The position numbers and the translations under genes were made by a program. From assembly GCF_001427525.1 (NCBI RefSeq), contig NZ_LMGU01000001.1, positions 248,001 to 312,000 of the forward strand: 64,000 nt of DNA, written 5' to 3'. Within the stretch, counting starts at the first letter, position 1; every line of letters begins with the position of its first letter. The notes under the pieces are model-generated. The model was not told the origin of the DNA. It saw only the letters and a program-made list of their open reading frames with translations, and searched no databases. The stretch comes from Microbacterium sp. Root61 (lineage in GTDB: Bacteria; Actinomycetota; Actinomycetes; Actinomycetales; Microbacteriaceae). Below are positions 25,323 to 37,160 of the stretch, in pieces.

Positions 25323-26522
25323 ATGCGCGCCTACCTCGATCATGCGGCCACCACCCCGCTGCGCCCCGAGGCGCGGGAGGCATGGCTGACCGCGGCGGAT
25401 CTCGTCGGCAACCCCGCGTCGATCCACGGGGGCGGGCAGGACGCCCGGCGCCTGCTCGAAGAATCGCGGGAGCGGTTGGCGGCGGTGGTCGACTGCGACC
25501 CCATCGAGATCGTCTTCACATCCGGCGGCACCGAATCCATCAACCTCGCCGTGAAGGGGCTCTGGTGGGCGGATGCCGCGCGCCACGCTTCCGAGCTGCG
25601 CCGCATCGTCGTGCCCACGGCCGAGCATCACGCCACGATCGACACGGTCGAGTGGCTCGCGGCGGCGGAGGGCGCCGAGCTCACCTGGGTGCCCGTCGAC
25701 GAGGTCGGCCGCATCCGCCCCGACGCCTGGTCCGAAGCCGTCGCCGGCGCCGCACTCGCCACGTTCCTGGCGGCGAACAACGAGGTCGGCACGCTCCAGT
25801 CCGTCGAAGCCCTCGTCGAGAGTGCGGCGCTCGCCGAGGTGCCGGTGCACCTGGACGCCACCAGCGCCTTCGGTCACGTGCCGATGGGGTTCCGCGCCGT
25901 GCGCGCAGCGACCCGGTCGCGCCGTGCCGGACTCGTCGCGATGAGCCTGTCCGCACACAAGATCGGCGGACCGGCCGGCGTCGGTGCGCTCGTGGTGTCC
26001 CGCGACGCGACGCTGCAGGCGCTGCAGCACGGCGGCGGGCAGCAGCGCGGGCTGCGCTCGGGCACGCAGGACGTCGCCGGAGCCGCCGCCTTCGCGGTGG
26101 CCGCGGAACTCGCCGAGGCCGAGCGCGAGACCGAGACAGTGCGACTGGCCGCGCTGCGCGACCGGCTGGTCCGCGGCATACGTGACCTGGTCCCCGGGGC
26201 CGAACTGCTCGGCGATCCCGTCGACCGGCTGCCCGGCAACGCCCACATCCTGTTCCCGGCCGCCGAGGGCGACGCGCTGCTGTTCCTGATGGATCGTGCC
26301 GGTGTGGCCGTCTCGACCGGATCGGCGTGTCAGGCCGGCGTGCCCGAGCCCTCGCACGTGGTGCGGGCGATGGGACGGGGTGATGCCGCGGCGAACCGGG
26401 TGCTGCGACTCACGCTCGGTCGTACCTCGGACGACGGCGAGGTCGACGCGTTCCTCGCGGCGCTGCCCGAGGCCTATGCACGGGCGAGCGCATCCGGGCC
26501 CCGTTCAGGCGCGCGAACGTAG
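25323..26522 (+). CDS. Cysteine desulfurase (NifS/IscS type)
   Basis: This PLP enzyme takes sulfur from cysteine as a persulfide and passes it to sulfur acceptors. The 399-residue protein shows 'YLDHAATTPLRPEA', 'IVFTSGGTESINLAVKG', 'HHATIDTVEWLA', the PLP lysine in 'SLSAHKIGGPAGVGALVV', 'HGGGQQRGLRSGTQD' and the active-site Cys in 'STGSACQAGVPEPSHV'. ATG 25323 is preceded by GGAAAGG. The next gene, mnmA, begins 9 bp after its stop. This makes it the likely sulfur donor for tRNA 2-thiouridine synthesis, although general Fe-S use is also possible. It is divergent from glgX. Confidence 0.93.
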   Translation: MRAYLDHAATTPLRPEAREAWLTAADLVGNPASIHGGGQDARRLLEESRERLAAVVDCDPIEIVFTSGGTESINLAVKGLWWADAARHASELRRIVVPTAEHHATIDTVEWLAAAEGAELTWVPVDEVGRIRPDAWSEAVAGAALATFLAANNEVGTLQSVEALVESAALAEVPVHLDATSAFGHVPMGFRAVRAATRSRRAGLVAMSLSAHKIGGPAGVGALVVSRDATLQALQHGGGQQRGLRSGTQDVAGAAAFAVAAELAEAERETETVRLAALRDRLVRGIRDLVPGAELLGDPVDRLPGNAHILFPAAEGDALLFLMDRAGVAVSTGSACQAGVPEPSHVVRAMGRGDAAANRVLRLTLGRTSDDGEVDAFLAALPEAYARASASGPRSGART

Positions 26523-26525
26523 ACT
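26520..26525 (+). promoter_or_regulatory. -10 element (TAGACT) of mnmA, leaderless
   Basis: TAGACT overlaps the stop of the cysteine desulfurase gene and ends 6 nt before the mnmA ATG. mnmA can thus be transcribed alone as a leaderless mRNA, as well as by read-through. Confidence 0.55.
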
Positions 26526-26531
26526 GGTCGA

Positions 26532-27635
26532 ATGCGAATTCTGGCGGCCATGAGCGGGGGAGTGGACTCCGCCGTCGCGGCCGCGCGCGCCGTCGACGAA
26601 GGCCATGACGTGGTCGGCGTGCACCTGGCTCTCTCGCGCGCCGGTGGCACTCTGCGCACCGGCAGCCGCGGCTGCTGCACGATCGAGGACGCGATGGACG
26701 CCCGTCGCGCCGCCGATCTCCTCGGCATCCCGTTCTACGTGTGGGACTTCTCCGAGCGATTCCGCGACGACGTGATCGACGACTTCATCGCCGAGTACCA
26801 GGCCGGCCGCACCCCCAACCCGTGCATGCGGTGCAACGAGAAGATCAAGTTCGCCGCGCTCCTGGAGCGCGCGCTCGAGCTCGGCTTCGACGCCGTCTGC
26901 ACCGGCCACTACGCGACGCTGGTCGACGGCCCCGAAGGGCGTGAACTGCACCGCGCGTCCGACGAGGCGAAGGACCAGTCCTACGTGCTGGGCGTCCTGA
27001 ACGAGCAGCAGCTTGCGCACACCTACTTCCCGCTCGGATCGACGCCGTCCAAGGCGATCGTGCGCGCCGAAGCCGCCGAGCGCGGCCTGACGGTGGCACA
27101 GAAGCCCGACAGCCACGACATCTGCTTCATCCCCGACGGCGACACGCGCGGCTGGCTCGCCGAGAAGGTCGGCACGGCCACCGGCGAGATCGTCGACCGA
27201 TCCGGCGCCGTCGTCGGCTCGCACGAAGGCGCGCACGGGTACACCGTCGGCCAGCGCCGCGGACTGCACCTCGGTGTACCCGCCCCCGACGGCAAGCCCC
27301 GGTTCGTCCTGGAGATCCGCCCGGTCACCAACACCGTGATCGTCGGCCCCAAGGAGGCCCTGGCCATCGGCGAGATCTCCGGCGCGCGCCACACCTGGGC
27401 CGGCCGCGCCCCCGAGTCCTCCGAGTACGCCTGCCACGTGCAGATCCGTGCCCACGCCGACCCGGTGCCGGCGATGGCGCGCATGGACGAGGCATCCGGA
27501 TTCCTCGTCGTGACGCCTGAGACGCCGCTCGACGGCGTCGCCCCCGGCCAGACCGCCGTGCTCTACGACGGCACACGGGTGCTCGGCCAGTTCACGATCG
27601 ACCGGACGGTCTCCGCGGTTCCCGTCGACGCCTGA
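26532..27635 (+). CDS. mnmA: tRNA-specific 2-thiouridylase
   Basis: MnmA thiolates uridine 34 of tRNAs for Lys, Glu and Gln. The 367-residue protein has the PP-loop '[19 protein letters not shown]', the first catalytic Cys in '[14 protein letters not shown]', '[14 protein letters not shown]', '[20 protein letters not shown]', and the second catalytic Cys in '[16 protein letters not shown]'. C-terminal beta-barrel domains follow. Both cysteines needed for the persulfide mechanism are present. It sits directly downstream of a cysteine desulfurase; an operon of sulfur donor and acceptor is the natural reading. The start ATG lies 6 nt after a TAGACT box. Confidence 0.95.
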   Translation: MRILAAMSGGVDSAVAAARAVDEGHDVVGVHLALSRAGGTLRTGSRGCCTIEDAMDARRAADLLGIPFYVWDFSERFRDDVIDDFIAEYQAGRTPNPCMRCNEKIKFAALLERALELGFDAVCTGHYATLVDGPEGRELHRASDEAKDQSYVLGVLNEQQLAHTYFPLGSTPSKAIVRAEAAERGLTVAQKPDSHDICFIPDGDTRGWLAEKVGTATGEIVDRSGAVVGSHEGAHGYTVGQRRGLHLGVPAPDGKPRFVLEIRPVTNTVIVGPKEALAIGEISGARHTWAGRAPESSEYACHVQIRAHADPVPAMARMDEASGFLVVTPETPLDGVAPGQTAVLYDGTRVLGQFTIDRTVSAVPVDA

Positions 27636-27665
27636 ATCCGTCTCGTCGGTGTCGGAAGCGGCTCC

Positions 27666-30026
<2,361 letters not shown>

Positions 30027-30033
30027 TCGCGGC

Positions 30034-30342
30034 ATGAGTCAGTGGCTCTACAAGATCGTGCCGACCCGGCCGGAGATGGTCGCGGAGGCCACCGAGCATG
30101 AGATCGCGGTCGTGTCCGCGCACTTCCAATACCTGCTCGCGCTCAAGGAGCGCGGCGTCCTGATCCTCGCCGGGCGCACGCAGGAGGACGTCGGCACGTT
30201 CGGCCTCACGATCTTCGAGGCGCCGGACGAGGCATCCGCTCTCGTGATCATGCGCGATGATCCCGCCGTCGCCGGCGGAGTCATGGCGGCGACGCTGCAT
30301 CCCTACGCCGTCGCGGTCGCCCGCGACGGGCTCGCCGACTGA
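30034..30342 (+). CDS. YciI-like protein
   Basis: The 102-residue protein has the small alpha/beta barrel pattern of the YciI/dimeric ferredoxin-like family: 'HFQYLLALKERGVLILAGRT', 'FGLTIFEAPDEASALVIMRDDPAV' and a late 'LHPYAVAVARDG'. The His in 'SAHFQYL' and the Asp in 'RDDPAV' correspond to the residues conserved in the family. The biochemical role is unknown for most members. It begins 7 bp after ligA and is probably cotranscribed with it. It converges with the acyl-CoA synthetase gene, 6 bp between stops. Confidence 0.82.
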   Translation: MSQWLYKIVPTRPEMVAEATEHEIAVVSAHFQYLLALKERGVLILAGRTQEDVGTFGLTIFEAPDEASALVIMRDDPAVAGGVMAATLHPYAVAVARDGLAD

Positions 30343-30348
30343 GGCGGG

Positions 30349-32052
30349 TCAGGAACCGGCGTTCAGCGCGATCAGCGAATCGCGCACCTGACGACGCAGC
30401 ACTTTGCCGATGAGCGACTTGGGCAGCTCGTCGACGACGAAGATGCGACGCGGCACCTTGTACGGGGTCAGGATGCCGCGCACGAACTCGCGGACCGCCT
30501 CCACATCGACGTCCGAACCCGGCTCGACGACGATCGCGGCGACGACTTCCTCGCCTGAGTGCTCGCTGGGCAGGCCGACGACGGCCGCGTCCTGCACCAG
30601 CGGGTGCTGGCGCAGTGCGATCTCGACCTCGGTCGGTGCGACGTTGAAGCCGCCGGTGATGATGAGCTCCTTGATGCGGTCGACGATCCGCACGAAGCCG
30701 GCGTCGTCGATCGTGACGATGTCGCCGGTGCGGAACCAGCCGTTCGTGAATACGGCCTCGGTGTCTTCGGGCTTGCCGTAGTAGCCCTGGAAGACCTGCG
30801 GGCCGCGCACGATGAGCTCGCCGCGCTCGCCCTGCGGCACGTCCTTGGTCAGATCGTCGGGGTCCACGACGCGGCACTCCGTGCCGGGAAGGGGGAGGCC
30901 GACGGTGCCGGCGACGCGGTTGTCGGCGACGGGGTTGGCCATCAGGACCGGCGAGCACTCGCTCAGCCCGTAGCCCTCGACGAGGAACCCTCCGGATGCC
31001 TTTTCGAAGGGCACGACGAGCTCGTGCGGGAGCGCCATGGCACCCGAGATCGCGACCTCGGTGCCCGCGAGCGAGACGCCCTTCTCCAGGGCCGCCTTGA
31101 GCAGCCGGTCGGCGATCGGCGGCACGAGGGGGAGGAAGGTCGCGGGGTGCTTCTTCGTGACCGCGAGCACCATGTCGGGGTCGAACTTCGGGAACAGCAC
31201 GAGCCGTGCCCCCATCGACATCGCGAAGGTGAGGCACAGGGTCAGGCCGTACGCGTGGAACATCGGGAGCACGGCGTAGACGACGCATCCGTTGCCCCGC
31301 ACGATCGAGGGCACCCAGGCCTGCGCCTGTGCGGCGTTGGCCAGCAGGTTGCGGTGCGTGAGCGCGGCGCCCTTCGGGGTGCCGGTGGTGCCGCTCGTGT
31401 ACTGGATGATCGCGAGGTTATCGGTCGCGGGCCTGGGGTGCGTCGCCGGGATCCGCTCGGCGCGCAGCAGCTGCTCCCAGCGGATGGTTCCGGTGACGCG
31501 GGCATGCAGGGCATCGCGCGACTCGCGCGCCTTCGCGATCGGCAGCTTGAGCGCCATACGGGTGCCGAACGGCATCGCCTGCGTGACGTCGACGGAGATG
31601 AGGTTGCCCATGGCGAGGTCGGCCGGGAAGTTCTGCACGGTCTCGACGACCTTGCTCCACACGATGGCGGTCTTCGCACCGTGGTCCTCGAACTGCTTGC
31701 GCAGCTCGCGCGGTGTGTACAGCGGGTTGTGCTCGACGACGATCGCGCCGAGCCGCAGCACCGCGTAGAACGCCACGATGTGCTGCGGACAGTTCGGCAG
31801 CACGATCGCGACCGGGTCGCCGGGGCCGACGCCGAGTGTCTTCAGCCCGGCGGCCGCACGTTCGATGGCCTCCTGCAGGTCGCGGTAGGACGTCTCGCGG
31901 CCGAAGAACTGCAGGGCCGGGGCATCGGGGTAGTCCCGAGCTGATGCCTCCACGATGTCGACGAGCGAACCGCTGACGGGTGCGAGGTCTTCGGGGACGC
32001 CTTCGGCGTAGCTGGCGATCCAGGGGCGAGGCGGGTCATACGTCGTCGTCAC
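30349..32052 (-). CDS. Long-chain acyl-CoA synthetase (AMP-binding enzyme)
   Basis: This enzyme activates fatty acids to acyl-CoA through an acyl-AMP intermediate. The 567-residue protein has the AMP-binding motif 'IIQYTSGTTGTPKGAALTH', 'VLPMFHAYGLTLCLTFAM', 'VEGYGLSECSPVLMANPV', 'GWFRTGDIVTIDDAGFVRIVDR' and the C-terminal lysine motif 'LPKSLIGKVLRRQVRD'. Length and motif order match FadD-type ligases, but chain-length preference cannot be told. GTG 32052 is supported by TAGGGT 6 nt upstream. It stands alone on the minus strand, divergent from gatCAB. Confidence 0.9.
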   Translation of the reverse strand: MTTTYDPPRPWIASYAEGVPEDLAPVSGSLVDIVEASARDYPDAPALQFFGRETSYRDLQEAIERAAAGLKTLGVGPGDPVAIVLPNCPQHIVAFYAVLRLGAIVVEHNPLYTPRELRKQFEDHGAKTAIVWSKVVETVQNFPADLAMGNLISVDVTQAMPFGTRMALKLPIAKARESRDALHARVTGTIRWEQLLRAERIPATHPRPATDNLAIIQYTSGTTGTPKGAALTHRNLLANAAQAQAWVPSIVRGNGCVVYAVLPMFHAYGLTLCLTFAMSMGARLVLFPKFDPDMVLAVTKKHPATFLPLVPPIADRLLKAALEKGVSLAGTEVAISGAMALPHELVVPFEKASGGFLVEGYGLSECSPVLMANPVADNRVAGTVGLPLPGTECRVVDPDDLTKDVPQGERGELIVRGPQVFQGYYGKPEDTEAVFTNGWFRTGDIVTIDDAGFVRIVDRIKELIITGGFNVAPTEVEIALRQHPLVQDAAVVGLPSEHSGEEVVAAIVVEPGSDVDVEAVREFVRGILTPYKVPRRIFVVDELPKSLIGKVLRRQVRDSLIALNAGS

Positions 32053-32058
32053 TCCCTC

Positions 32059-32064
32059 ACCCTA
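32059..32064 (-). promoter_or_regulatory. -10 element (TAGGGT) of the acyl-CoA synthetase gene, leaderless
   Basis: On the minus strand TAGGGT ends 6 nt before the GTG at 32052. Confidence 0.5.
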
Positions 32065-32108
32065 TGCCCGGCCGGTCCGCCCCGCCGGGAGACCGGTGCC
32101 CGCCCGCC

Positions 32109-32114
32109 TAGAAT
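32109..32114 (+). promoter_or_regulatory. -10 element (TAGAAT) of gatCAB, leaderless
   Basis: TAGAAT ends 6 nt before GTG 32121. This makes 32121 rather than the adjacent GTG 32118 the likely start. Confidence 0.55.
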
Positions 32115-32120
32115 GGTGTG

Positions 32121-32420
32121 GTGTCTGAAATCACCCCTGATCTCGTGCGCCATCTCGGTGTGCTCGCCCGGATCCAGCTCAGCGACGGGGAGGTCGAGCG
32201 CCTGACCGGGCAGCTCGACGCCATCGTCGACAACATCGCCAAGGTGTCCGAGGTGGCAACGCCCGACATCGTCGCGACGAGCCACCCGATCCCGCTGCAG
32301 AACGTCTACCGTCCCGATGTGGTGGGCGAGACGCTCACCCAGGCCCAGGCGCTGCAGAACGCGCCCGACGCCTCCGACGGCCGATTCCGCGTCACCGCGA
32401 TCCTGGGGGAGGAGCAGTAG
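32121..32420 (+). CDS. gatC: Asp/Glu-tRNA amidotransferase subunit C
   Basis: GatC is the small scaffold subunit that ties GatA to GatB in the enzyme converting misacylated Glu-tRNA(Gln) or Asp-tRNA(Asn). The 99-residue product has the helical N-terminus '[21 protein letters not shown]', the '[15 protein letters not shown]' segment and the C-terminal extended arm with '[17 protein letters not shown]'. Two adjacent GTG codons occur; the second (32121) fits a leaderless transcript from the TAGAAT box. Its TAG stop shares a base with the gatA GTG, indicating tight coupling. Confidence 0.93.
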   Translation: MSEITPDLVRHLGVLARIQLSDGEVERLTGQLDAIVDNIAKVSEVATPDIVATSHPIPLQNVYRPDVVGETLTQAQALQNAPDASDGRFRVTAILGEEQ

Positions 32421-33928
32421 TGTCCGACATCACCCGACTCAGCGCCGCCGCGCTGGCCGAGAAGCTCGCCGCGCGCGAGATCTCCAGCGTCGAGGCGACG
32501 CAGGCCCACCTGGACCGCATCGCTGCCGTCGACGGCGACATCCACGCCTTCCTGCACGTCAACGCGCACGCGCTGGATGCCGCGGCCGACGTCGACCGTC
32601 GCCGCGCTGCCGGCGAGGACCTCGGCCCCGTCGCCGGTGTGCCGCTGGCCGTCAAGGACGTGCTCGTCACGACCGACATGCCCTCCACGAGCGGTTCCCG
32701 CATCCTCGAGGGCTACATGTCCCCGTTCGATGCGACGGTGGTGGCGCGCTCCCGTGCCGCGGGCCTGATCCCGCTCGGCAAGACCAACATGGACGAGTTC
32801 GCGATGGGCTCCTCCACCGAGCACTCCGCGTACGGCCCGACCCACAACCCGTGGGACCTGGACCGCATCCCCGGAGGCTCCGGCGGTGGCTCCGCCGCTG
32901 CCGTCGCCGCCTTCGAAGCGCCGCTGGCCCTCGGCTCCGACACCGGTGGATCGATCCGTCAGCCCGCACACGTCACCGGCACGGTCGGCATCAAGCCGAC
33001 GTACGGCGGCGTCAGCCGCTACGGCGCGATCGCGCTGGCCTCCAGCCTCGACCAGGTCGGCCCGGTCACCCGGTCGGTCCTGGACGCAGGGCTGCTGCAC
33101 GACGTCATCGGCGGGCACGACCCGCGCGATTCCACGTCGCTCACCGACGCCTGGCCCTCGTTCGCCGATGCCGCCCGCGAGGGCGCCCGTGGCGACGTGC
33201 TGAAGGGGCTCAAGGTCGGTGTCATCACCGAGCTGCCCGACAGCGGCTTCCAGAAGGGTGTCTCGGCATCCTTCCGCGCCGCTCTGGCGACGATGGAGGC
33301 GCAGGGCGCCGAGATCGTCGAGATCAGCGCCCCGCACTTCGAGTACGGCGTCGCCGCGTACTACCTGATCCTCCCGGCCGAGGCATCCAGCAACCTGGCG
33401 AAGTTCGACTCGGTGCGCTTCGGTATGCGGGCCGACGTCCGCGGCACCGTCGAGGACGTCATGGCCGCCACGCGCGACGCCGGCTTCGGCGACGAGGTCA
33501 AGCGCCGCATCATCCTCGGCACCTACGCACTGTCGGCGGGCTACTACGACGCCTACTATGGGTCGGCCCAGAAGGTGCGCACGCTCATCCAGCGCGACTT
33601 CGACCAGGCGTTCGCACAGGTCGACGTCATCGCGACCCCGTCGGCTCCGACCACCGCGTTCAAGCTCGGCGAGAAGATCGACGACCCGTTGCAGATGTAC
33701 CTGAACGACGTCACGACGATCCCGGCGAACCTGGCCGGTGTTCCGGGCATCTCGATCCCGTCGGGCCTGGCGGAGGAGGACGGACTGCCGGTCGGCATCC
33801 AGTTCCTCGCCCCTGCCCGCGAGGACGCGCGCCTGTATCGCGTCGGCGCCGCGCTCGAGGCGCTGCTGGTGGATCAGTGGGGCGGACCGCTCCTGGACCG
33901 AGCACCCCTGCTCGGAGGGAAGGCCTGA
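32420..33928 (+). CDS. gatA: Asp/Glu-tRNA amidotransferase subunit A (amidase)
   Basis: GatA hydrolyses glutamine and channels ammonia to GatB. The 502-residue amidase-signature enzyme shows the complete Ser-cisSer-Lys triad at the classical positions: Lys79 in '[13 protein letters not shown]', Ser154 in '[13 protein letters not shown]' and Ser178 in '[13 protein letters not shown]'. Other family stretches include '[20 protein letters not shown]' and '[20 protein letters not shown]'. It starts at GTG 32420 overlapping the gatC stop, and gatB starts 2 bp after its stop. The gene order CAB is standard and indicates that this organism makes Gln-tRNA and/or Asn-tRNA by transamidation. Confidence 0.96.
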   Translation: MSDITRLSAAALAEKLAAREISSVEATQAHLDRIAAVDGDIHAFLHVNAHALDAAADVDRRRAAGEDLGPVAGVPLAVKDVLVTTDMPSTSGSRILEGYMSPFDATVVARSRAAGLIPLGKTNMDEFAMGSSTEHSAYGPTHNPWDLDRIPGGSGGGSAAAVAAFEAPLALGSDTGGSIRQPAHVTGTVGIKPTYGGVSRYGAIALASSLDQVGPVTRSVLDAGLLHDVIGGHDPRDSTSLTDAWPSFADAAREGARGDVLKGLKVGVITELPDSGFQKGVSASFRAALATMEAQGAEIVEISAPHFEYGVAAYYLILPAEASSNLAKFDSVRFGMRADVRGTVEDVMAATRDAGFGDEVKRRIILGTYALSAGYYDAYYGSAQKVRTLIQRDFDQAFAQVDVIATPSAPTTAFKLGEKIDDPLQMYLNDVTTIPANLAGVPGISIPSGLAEEDGLPVGIQFLAPAREDARLYRVGAALEALLVDQWGGPLLDRAPLLGGKA

Positions 33929-33929
33929 C

Positions 33930-35432
33930 ATGGCGAAGGACAAGTTGATGGACTTCGACAAGGCCCTCGAGCTGTTCGAGCCGGTGCTCGGCTTCGAGGT
34001 CCACGTCGAACTCAACACGAAGACCAAGATGTTCTCGGCCGCGCCGAACTCGTTCGGTCGCGAGCCCAACACCGATCTCGCGCCGGTGGATCTGGGACTG
34101 CCCGGCTCGCTGCCGGTCGTCAACGGCGAGGCCGTGAAGTACTCGATCTCGCTCGGGCTCGCCCTCGGCTGCTCGATCGCGCCGTCGAGCCGCTTCGCCC
34201 GCAAGAACTACTTCTACCCCGACATGGGCAAGAACTACCAGATCAGCCAGTACGACGAGCCGATCGCCTTCGAGGGCTCGGTCGACGTGGAGCTGGCGGA
34301 CGGCACGATCGTCACGGTGCCGATCGAGCGCGCGCACATGGAAGAGGATGCCGGCAAGCTCACGCACGTCGGTGGCTCGACCGGCCGCATCCAGGGTGCG
34401 GAGCACTCGCTGGTCGACTACAACCGCGCCGGCGTCCCGCTCGTCGAGATCGTCACCAAGGTGATCTACGGCACCGAGCACCGTGCGCCCGAGATCGCCA
34501 AGGCGTACGTGCAGACGATCCGCGACATCGTGCTCTCGCTCGGCATCTCCGACGCGAAGATGGAGCGCGGCAACCTGCGCTGCGACGCGAACGTCTCGCT
34601 GCGCCCGCGCGGCCAGGAGAAGCTCGGTACCCGCACCGAGACCAAGAACGTCAACTCGATGCGCTCCGTGGAGCGGGCCGTGCGCTACGAGATCCAGCGA
34701 CAGGCGGCCATCCTCGCCGCCGGTGGCACGATCACGCAGGAGACGCGGCACTGGCACGAGGACACCGGCACGACCTCGCCGGGTCGCCCCAAGTCCGACG
34801 CCGATGACTACCGGTACTTCCCAGAGCCCGACCTGCTGCCCGTGGTGCCGTCGCTCGAGCTGATCGAAGAGCTGCGCGCCGCCCTTCCCGAGCCGCCGGC
34901 CGTGCGTCGTCGCCGCCTGAAGGACGCGTGGGGCTTCACCGACCTGGAGTTCCAGGACGTCGCCAACGGTGGACTGCTCGCCGAGGTGGAGGCCACGGTC
35001 GCCGCCGGCGCGTCGCCCGCCGCCGCCCGCAAATGGTGGACCGGCGAGCTCACCCGCATCGCGAACGCACAGGGGCGCGAGGCATCCGATCTGGTTACGC
35101 CCGCCGACGTGGCGGCGCTGCAGGGTCTCGTGGATGCGGGCGCGCTGACCGACAAGCTCGCGCGTCAGGTGCTCGAGGGCGTCGCAGCCGGCGAAGGCAC
35201 GCCGCAGGAAGTCGTCGACGCGCGCGGCCTGGCCGTGGTGTCGGATGACGGTGCGCTGATCGCCGCGATCGATGAGGCCCTCGTGTCGCAGCCCGACGTG
35301 CTCGCGAAGATCCGCGACGGCAAGGTGCAGGCCGCCGGTGCCGTGATCGGCGCCGTCATGAAGGCGATGCGCGGACAGGCGGATGCCGCCCGCGTCCGTG
35401 AGCTCGTGCTGGAGCGCGCCGCCCAGCTGTGA
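33930..35432 (+). CDS. gatB: Asp/Glu-tRNA amidotransferase subunit B
   Basis: GatB binds the misacylated tRNA and performs the kinase/transamidase step. The 500-residue protein includes '[20 protein letters not shown]', '[15 protein letters not shown]', '[19 protein letters not shown]', '[14 protein letters not shown]' and '[16 protein letters not shown]'. The C-terminal helical and YqeY-like tail domains (from about residue 300) follow, with '[21 protein letters not shown]'. ATG 33930 lies 2 bp after gatA; longer in-frame starts would overlap gatA in another frame. An inverted repeat follows the stop. Confidence 0.95.
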   Translation: MAKDKLMDFDKALELFEPVLGFEVHVELNTKTKMFSAAPNSFGREPNTDLAPVDLGLPGSLPVVNGEAVKYSISLGLALGCSIAPSSRFARKNYFYPDMGKNYQISQYDEPIAFEGSVDVELADGTIVTVPIERAHMEEDAGKLTHVGGSTGRIQGAEHSLVDYNRAGVPLVEIVTKVIYGTEHRAPEIAKAYVQTIRDIVLSLGISDAKMERGNLRCDANVSLRPRGQEKLGTRTETKNVNSMRSVERAVRYEIQRQAAILAAGGTITQETRHWHEDTGTTSPGRPKSDADDYRYFPEPDLLPVVPSLELIEELRAALPEPPAVRRRRLKDAWGFTDLEFQDVANGGLLAEVEATVAAGASPAAARKWWTGELTRIANAQGREASDLVTPADVAALQGLVDAGALTDKLARQVLEGVAAGEGTPQEVVDARGLAVVSDDGALIAAIDEALVSQPDVLAKIRDGKVQAAGAVIGAVMKAMRGQADAARVRELVLERAAQL

Positions 35433-35439
35433 TGTAGCC

Positions 35440-35483
35440 GAACGGGCATGTCCATCCGGCTTCGGCGGGGGGCATGCCCGTTC
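35440..35483 (+). terminator. Inverted repeat after gatB, candidate terminator
   Basis: GAACGGGCATG (35440-35450) and CATGCCCGTTC (35473-35483) form a perfect 11-bp stem; a CCG/CGG pair lies inside the loop. No T-run follows, so termination strength is uncertain. Confidence 0.6.
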
Positions 35484-35527
35484 CGCATGTTCGCGCAGAT
35501 GTCGGTGGTGCGGGGGAGGATGGACCC

Positions 35528-36787
35528 ATGGGACGCGGGGACGGCACGGGGAGACTCGTCTCACTCGACGGCGCCGACGACTCCGGCACGGGCATCCTGC
35601 ACGTCGACATGGACGCCTTCTACGCCTCGGTCGAGGTGCTCGACAACCCGTCGCTGAAGGGCAAGCCGATCATCATCGGCGCGCCCGAGGGGCGCTCGGT
35701 GGTCTCCAGCGCCTCGTACGAGGCGCGTCGCTTCGGTGTGCGCTCGGCGATGCCGGTGTCGCAGGCGCTGCGGCTGTGCCCGCACGCCATCGTCGTCATG
35801 CCGCACTTCGAGCGGTACCTCGCCCTGTCGGCGCAGGTGATGGAGATCTTCCACACCTTCACCCCGCTGGTGGAGCCGCTGTCGATCGACGAGGCGTTCC
35901 TCGACGTGCGCGGCGCGCGCCGGCTGTGGGGCTCGCCCGGTGCGATCGGCCACGAAGTGCGACGGCGGGTGCTCGCCGAGACCGGCCTGACCTGCAGTGT
36001 CGGCGTCGCGGCGACCAAGCACGTCGCCAAGATGGCCTCGACGATCAGCAAGCCCGACGGCCTGCTCATCGTGGCCGCGCACGACACCGCTGCGTTCCTC
36101 GGTCCGCGTTCCGTGCGCGCCATGTGGGGCGTCGGACCGAAGGCGGCCGAGTCGCTGGAGGGACGCGGGATCCACACGATCGCCGACGTCCGTGACACAC
36201 CCCAGGACGTCCTCGCGAGGGCCCTGGGCCCGGCGATGGGGGAGCGGGTCTGGTCCCTCGCCCGCGGGGTCGATCCGCGCGAGGTGTCCACGCACCGCGT
36301 CGAGAAGAGCATCGGCCACGAGGAGACCTTCCACGAAGACGTCTCCGATCTGCGGATGCTGCGCGTCGAACTGCGGCGCCTCGCGGACCGCGTCGGGGCC
36401 CGGCTCCGCAAGAACGGGTGGGAGGCCTCGACGATCGCGATCAAGGTGCGCTTCGCCGACTTCAGCACGGTGAACCGCTCGCAGACGCTGGAGTCGCCGA
36501 CCGCGGTCGGGCAGCGGATCGGGGATGCCGCGCACGAGCTGTTCGACGCCATCGATCTGCGGGGCGCCGTGCGCCTGGTGGGCGTCCGCGCCGAAAAGCT
36601 GCAGCACGCCGGTGGCGCCGCCCTGGCCCTGTGGGACGACGACGAGGAGTGGCGCCGTGTCGAAGGCGCACTGGATGACGCGACCGCCCGCTTCGGGCGC
36701 GGTGCGGTCACGCGTGCGGCGCACCTCGGCCGTGGCCCCGCCATCAGCGCCCTGCCGTCCAACCCCCTGCCCACCGCCGAGCCGTGA
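35528..36787 (+). CDS. dinB: DNA polymerase IV (Y family)
   Basis: DinB is a low-fidelity translesion polymerase. The 419-residue protein has the catalytic carboxylates in 'LHVDMDAFYASVEVLDNP' and 'PLSIDEAFLDVRGARRL', the 'SSASYEARRFGVRSAMPVSQAL' finger segment, 'CSVGVAATKHVAKMAS', a helix-hairpin-helix-like 'MWGVGPKAAESLEGRGIHTI', and the little-finger domain. The last 40 residues have no beta-clamp motif that I can identify with confidence. ATG 35528 removes an unlikely N-terminal run that would lie in the upstream inverted repeat region. No obvious LexA box is visible upstream. Confidence 0.93.
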   Translation: MGRGDGTGRLVSLDGADDSGTGILHVDMDAFYASVEVLDNPSLKGKPIIIGAPEGRSVVSSASYEARRFGVRSAMPVSQALRLCPHAIVVMPHFERYLALSAQVMEIFHTFTPLVEPLSIDEAFLDVRGARRLWGSPGAIGHEVRRRVLAETGLTCSVGVAATKHVAKMASTISKPDGLLIVAAHDTAAFLGPRSVRAMWGVGPKAAESLEGRGIHTIADVRDTPQDVLARALGPAMGERVWSLARGVDPREVSTHRVEKSIGHEETFHEDVSDLRMLRVELRRLADRVGARLRKNGWEASTIAIKVRFADFSTVNRSQTLESPTAVGQRIGDAAHELFDAIDLRGAVRLVGVRAEKLQHAGGAALALWDDDEEWRRVEGALDDATARFGRGAVTRAAHLGRGPAISALPSNPLPTAEP

Positions 36788-36827
36788 CGCTCGGCGGCCC
36801 GCCCTGGGAATCGCCGCCCACGCGCGG

Positions 36828-36833
36828 TACCGT
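36828..36833 (+). promoter_or_regulatory. -10 element (TACCGT) of the GerW-like gene, leaderless
   Basis: TACCGT ends 6 nt before ATG 36840 in the 52-bp gap after dinB. Confidence 0.5.
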
Positions 36834-36839
36834 GGAGAC

Positions 36840-37160
36840 ATGCCCAATCTCGCACTGGAACTCGGCAAGCAGTCGGCCTCGCTCGGCGTGAACAGCGCCT
36901 ACGGCGAACCTCGGGAGCTGGAGGGCGTCCACCTCATTCCGGTGGCGATGACGTGGTCCGGTTTCGGCGGGGGCTCCGACGAAGAGGGCAACGGCGGTGG
37001 GGGAGCCGGTGGCTACGCCATCCCGCTCGGCGCCTACATCCGTCGTGGTGACGATCTGCGCTTCGAGCCGAACATCGTCGCCTTCCTCGCGGTCGCCATC
37101 CCCTTCGTCTGGGTTGCCGGTCGAGCACTCAGCCGTGTCATCCGCGCCCTCAAGAAGTAG
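36840..37160 (+). CDS. GerW/YtfJ-like protein with C-terminal membrane segment
   Basis: The 106-residue product has the GerW/YtfJ pattern: an N-terminal 'SLGVNSAYGEPRELEGVHLIPVAM', a Gly-rich loop ('GFGGGSDEEGNGGGGAGG'), 'YIRRGDDLRFEPN', and a C-terminal hydrophobic helix ('IVAFLAVAIPFVWVAG') ending in basic residues. In Bacillus the family is tied to spores, but members are common in non-sporulating actinobacteria where the role is unknown. It should be membrane-attached. The 3' end overlaps the P-loop kinase gene by 26 bp. Confidence 0.75.
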   Translation: MPNLALELGKQSASLGVNSAYGEPRELEGVHLIPVAMTWSGFGGGSDEEGNGGGGAGGYAIPLGAYIRRGDDLRFEPNIVAFLAVAIPFVWVAGRALSRVIRALKK

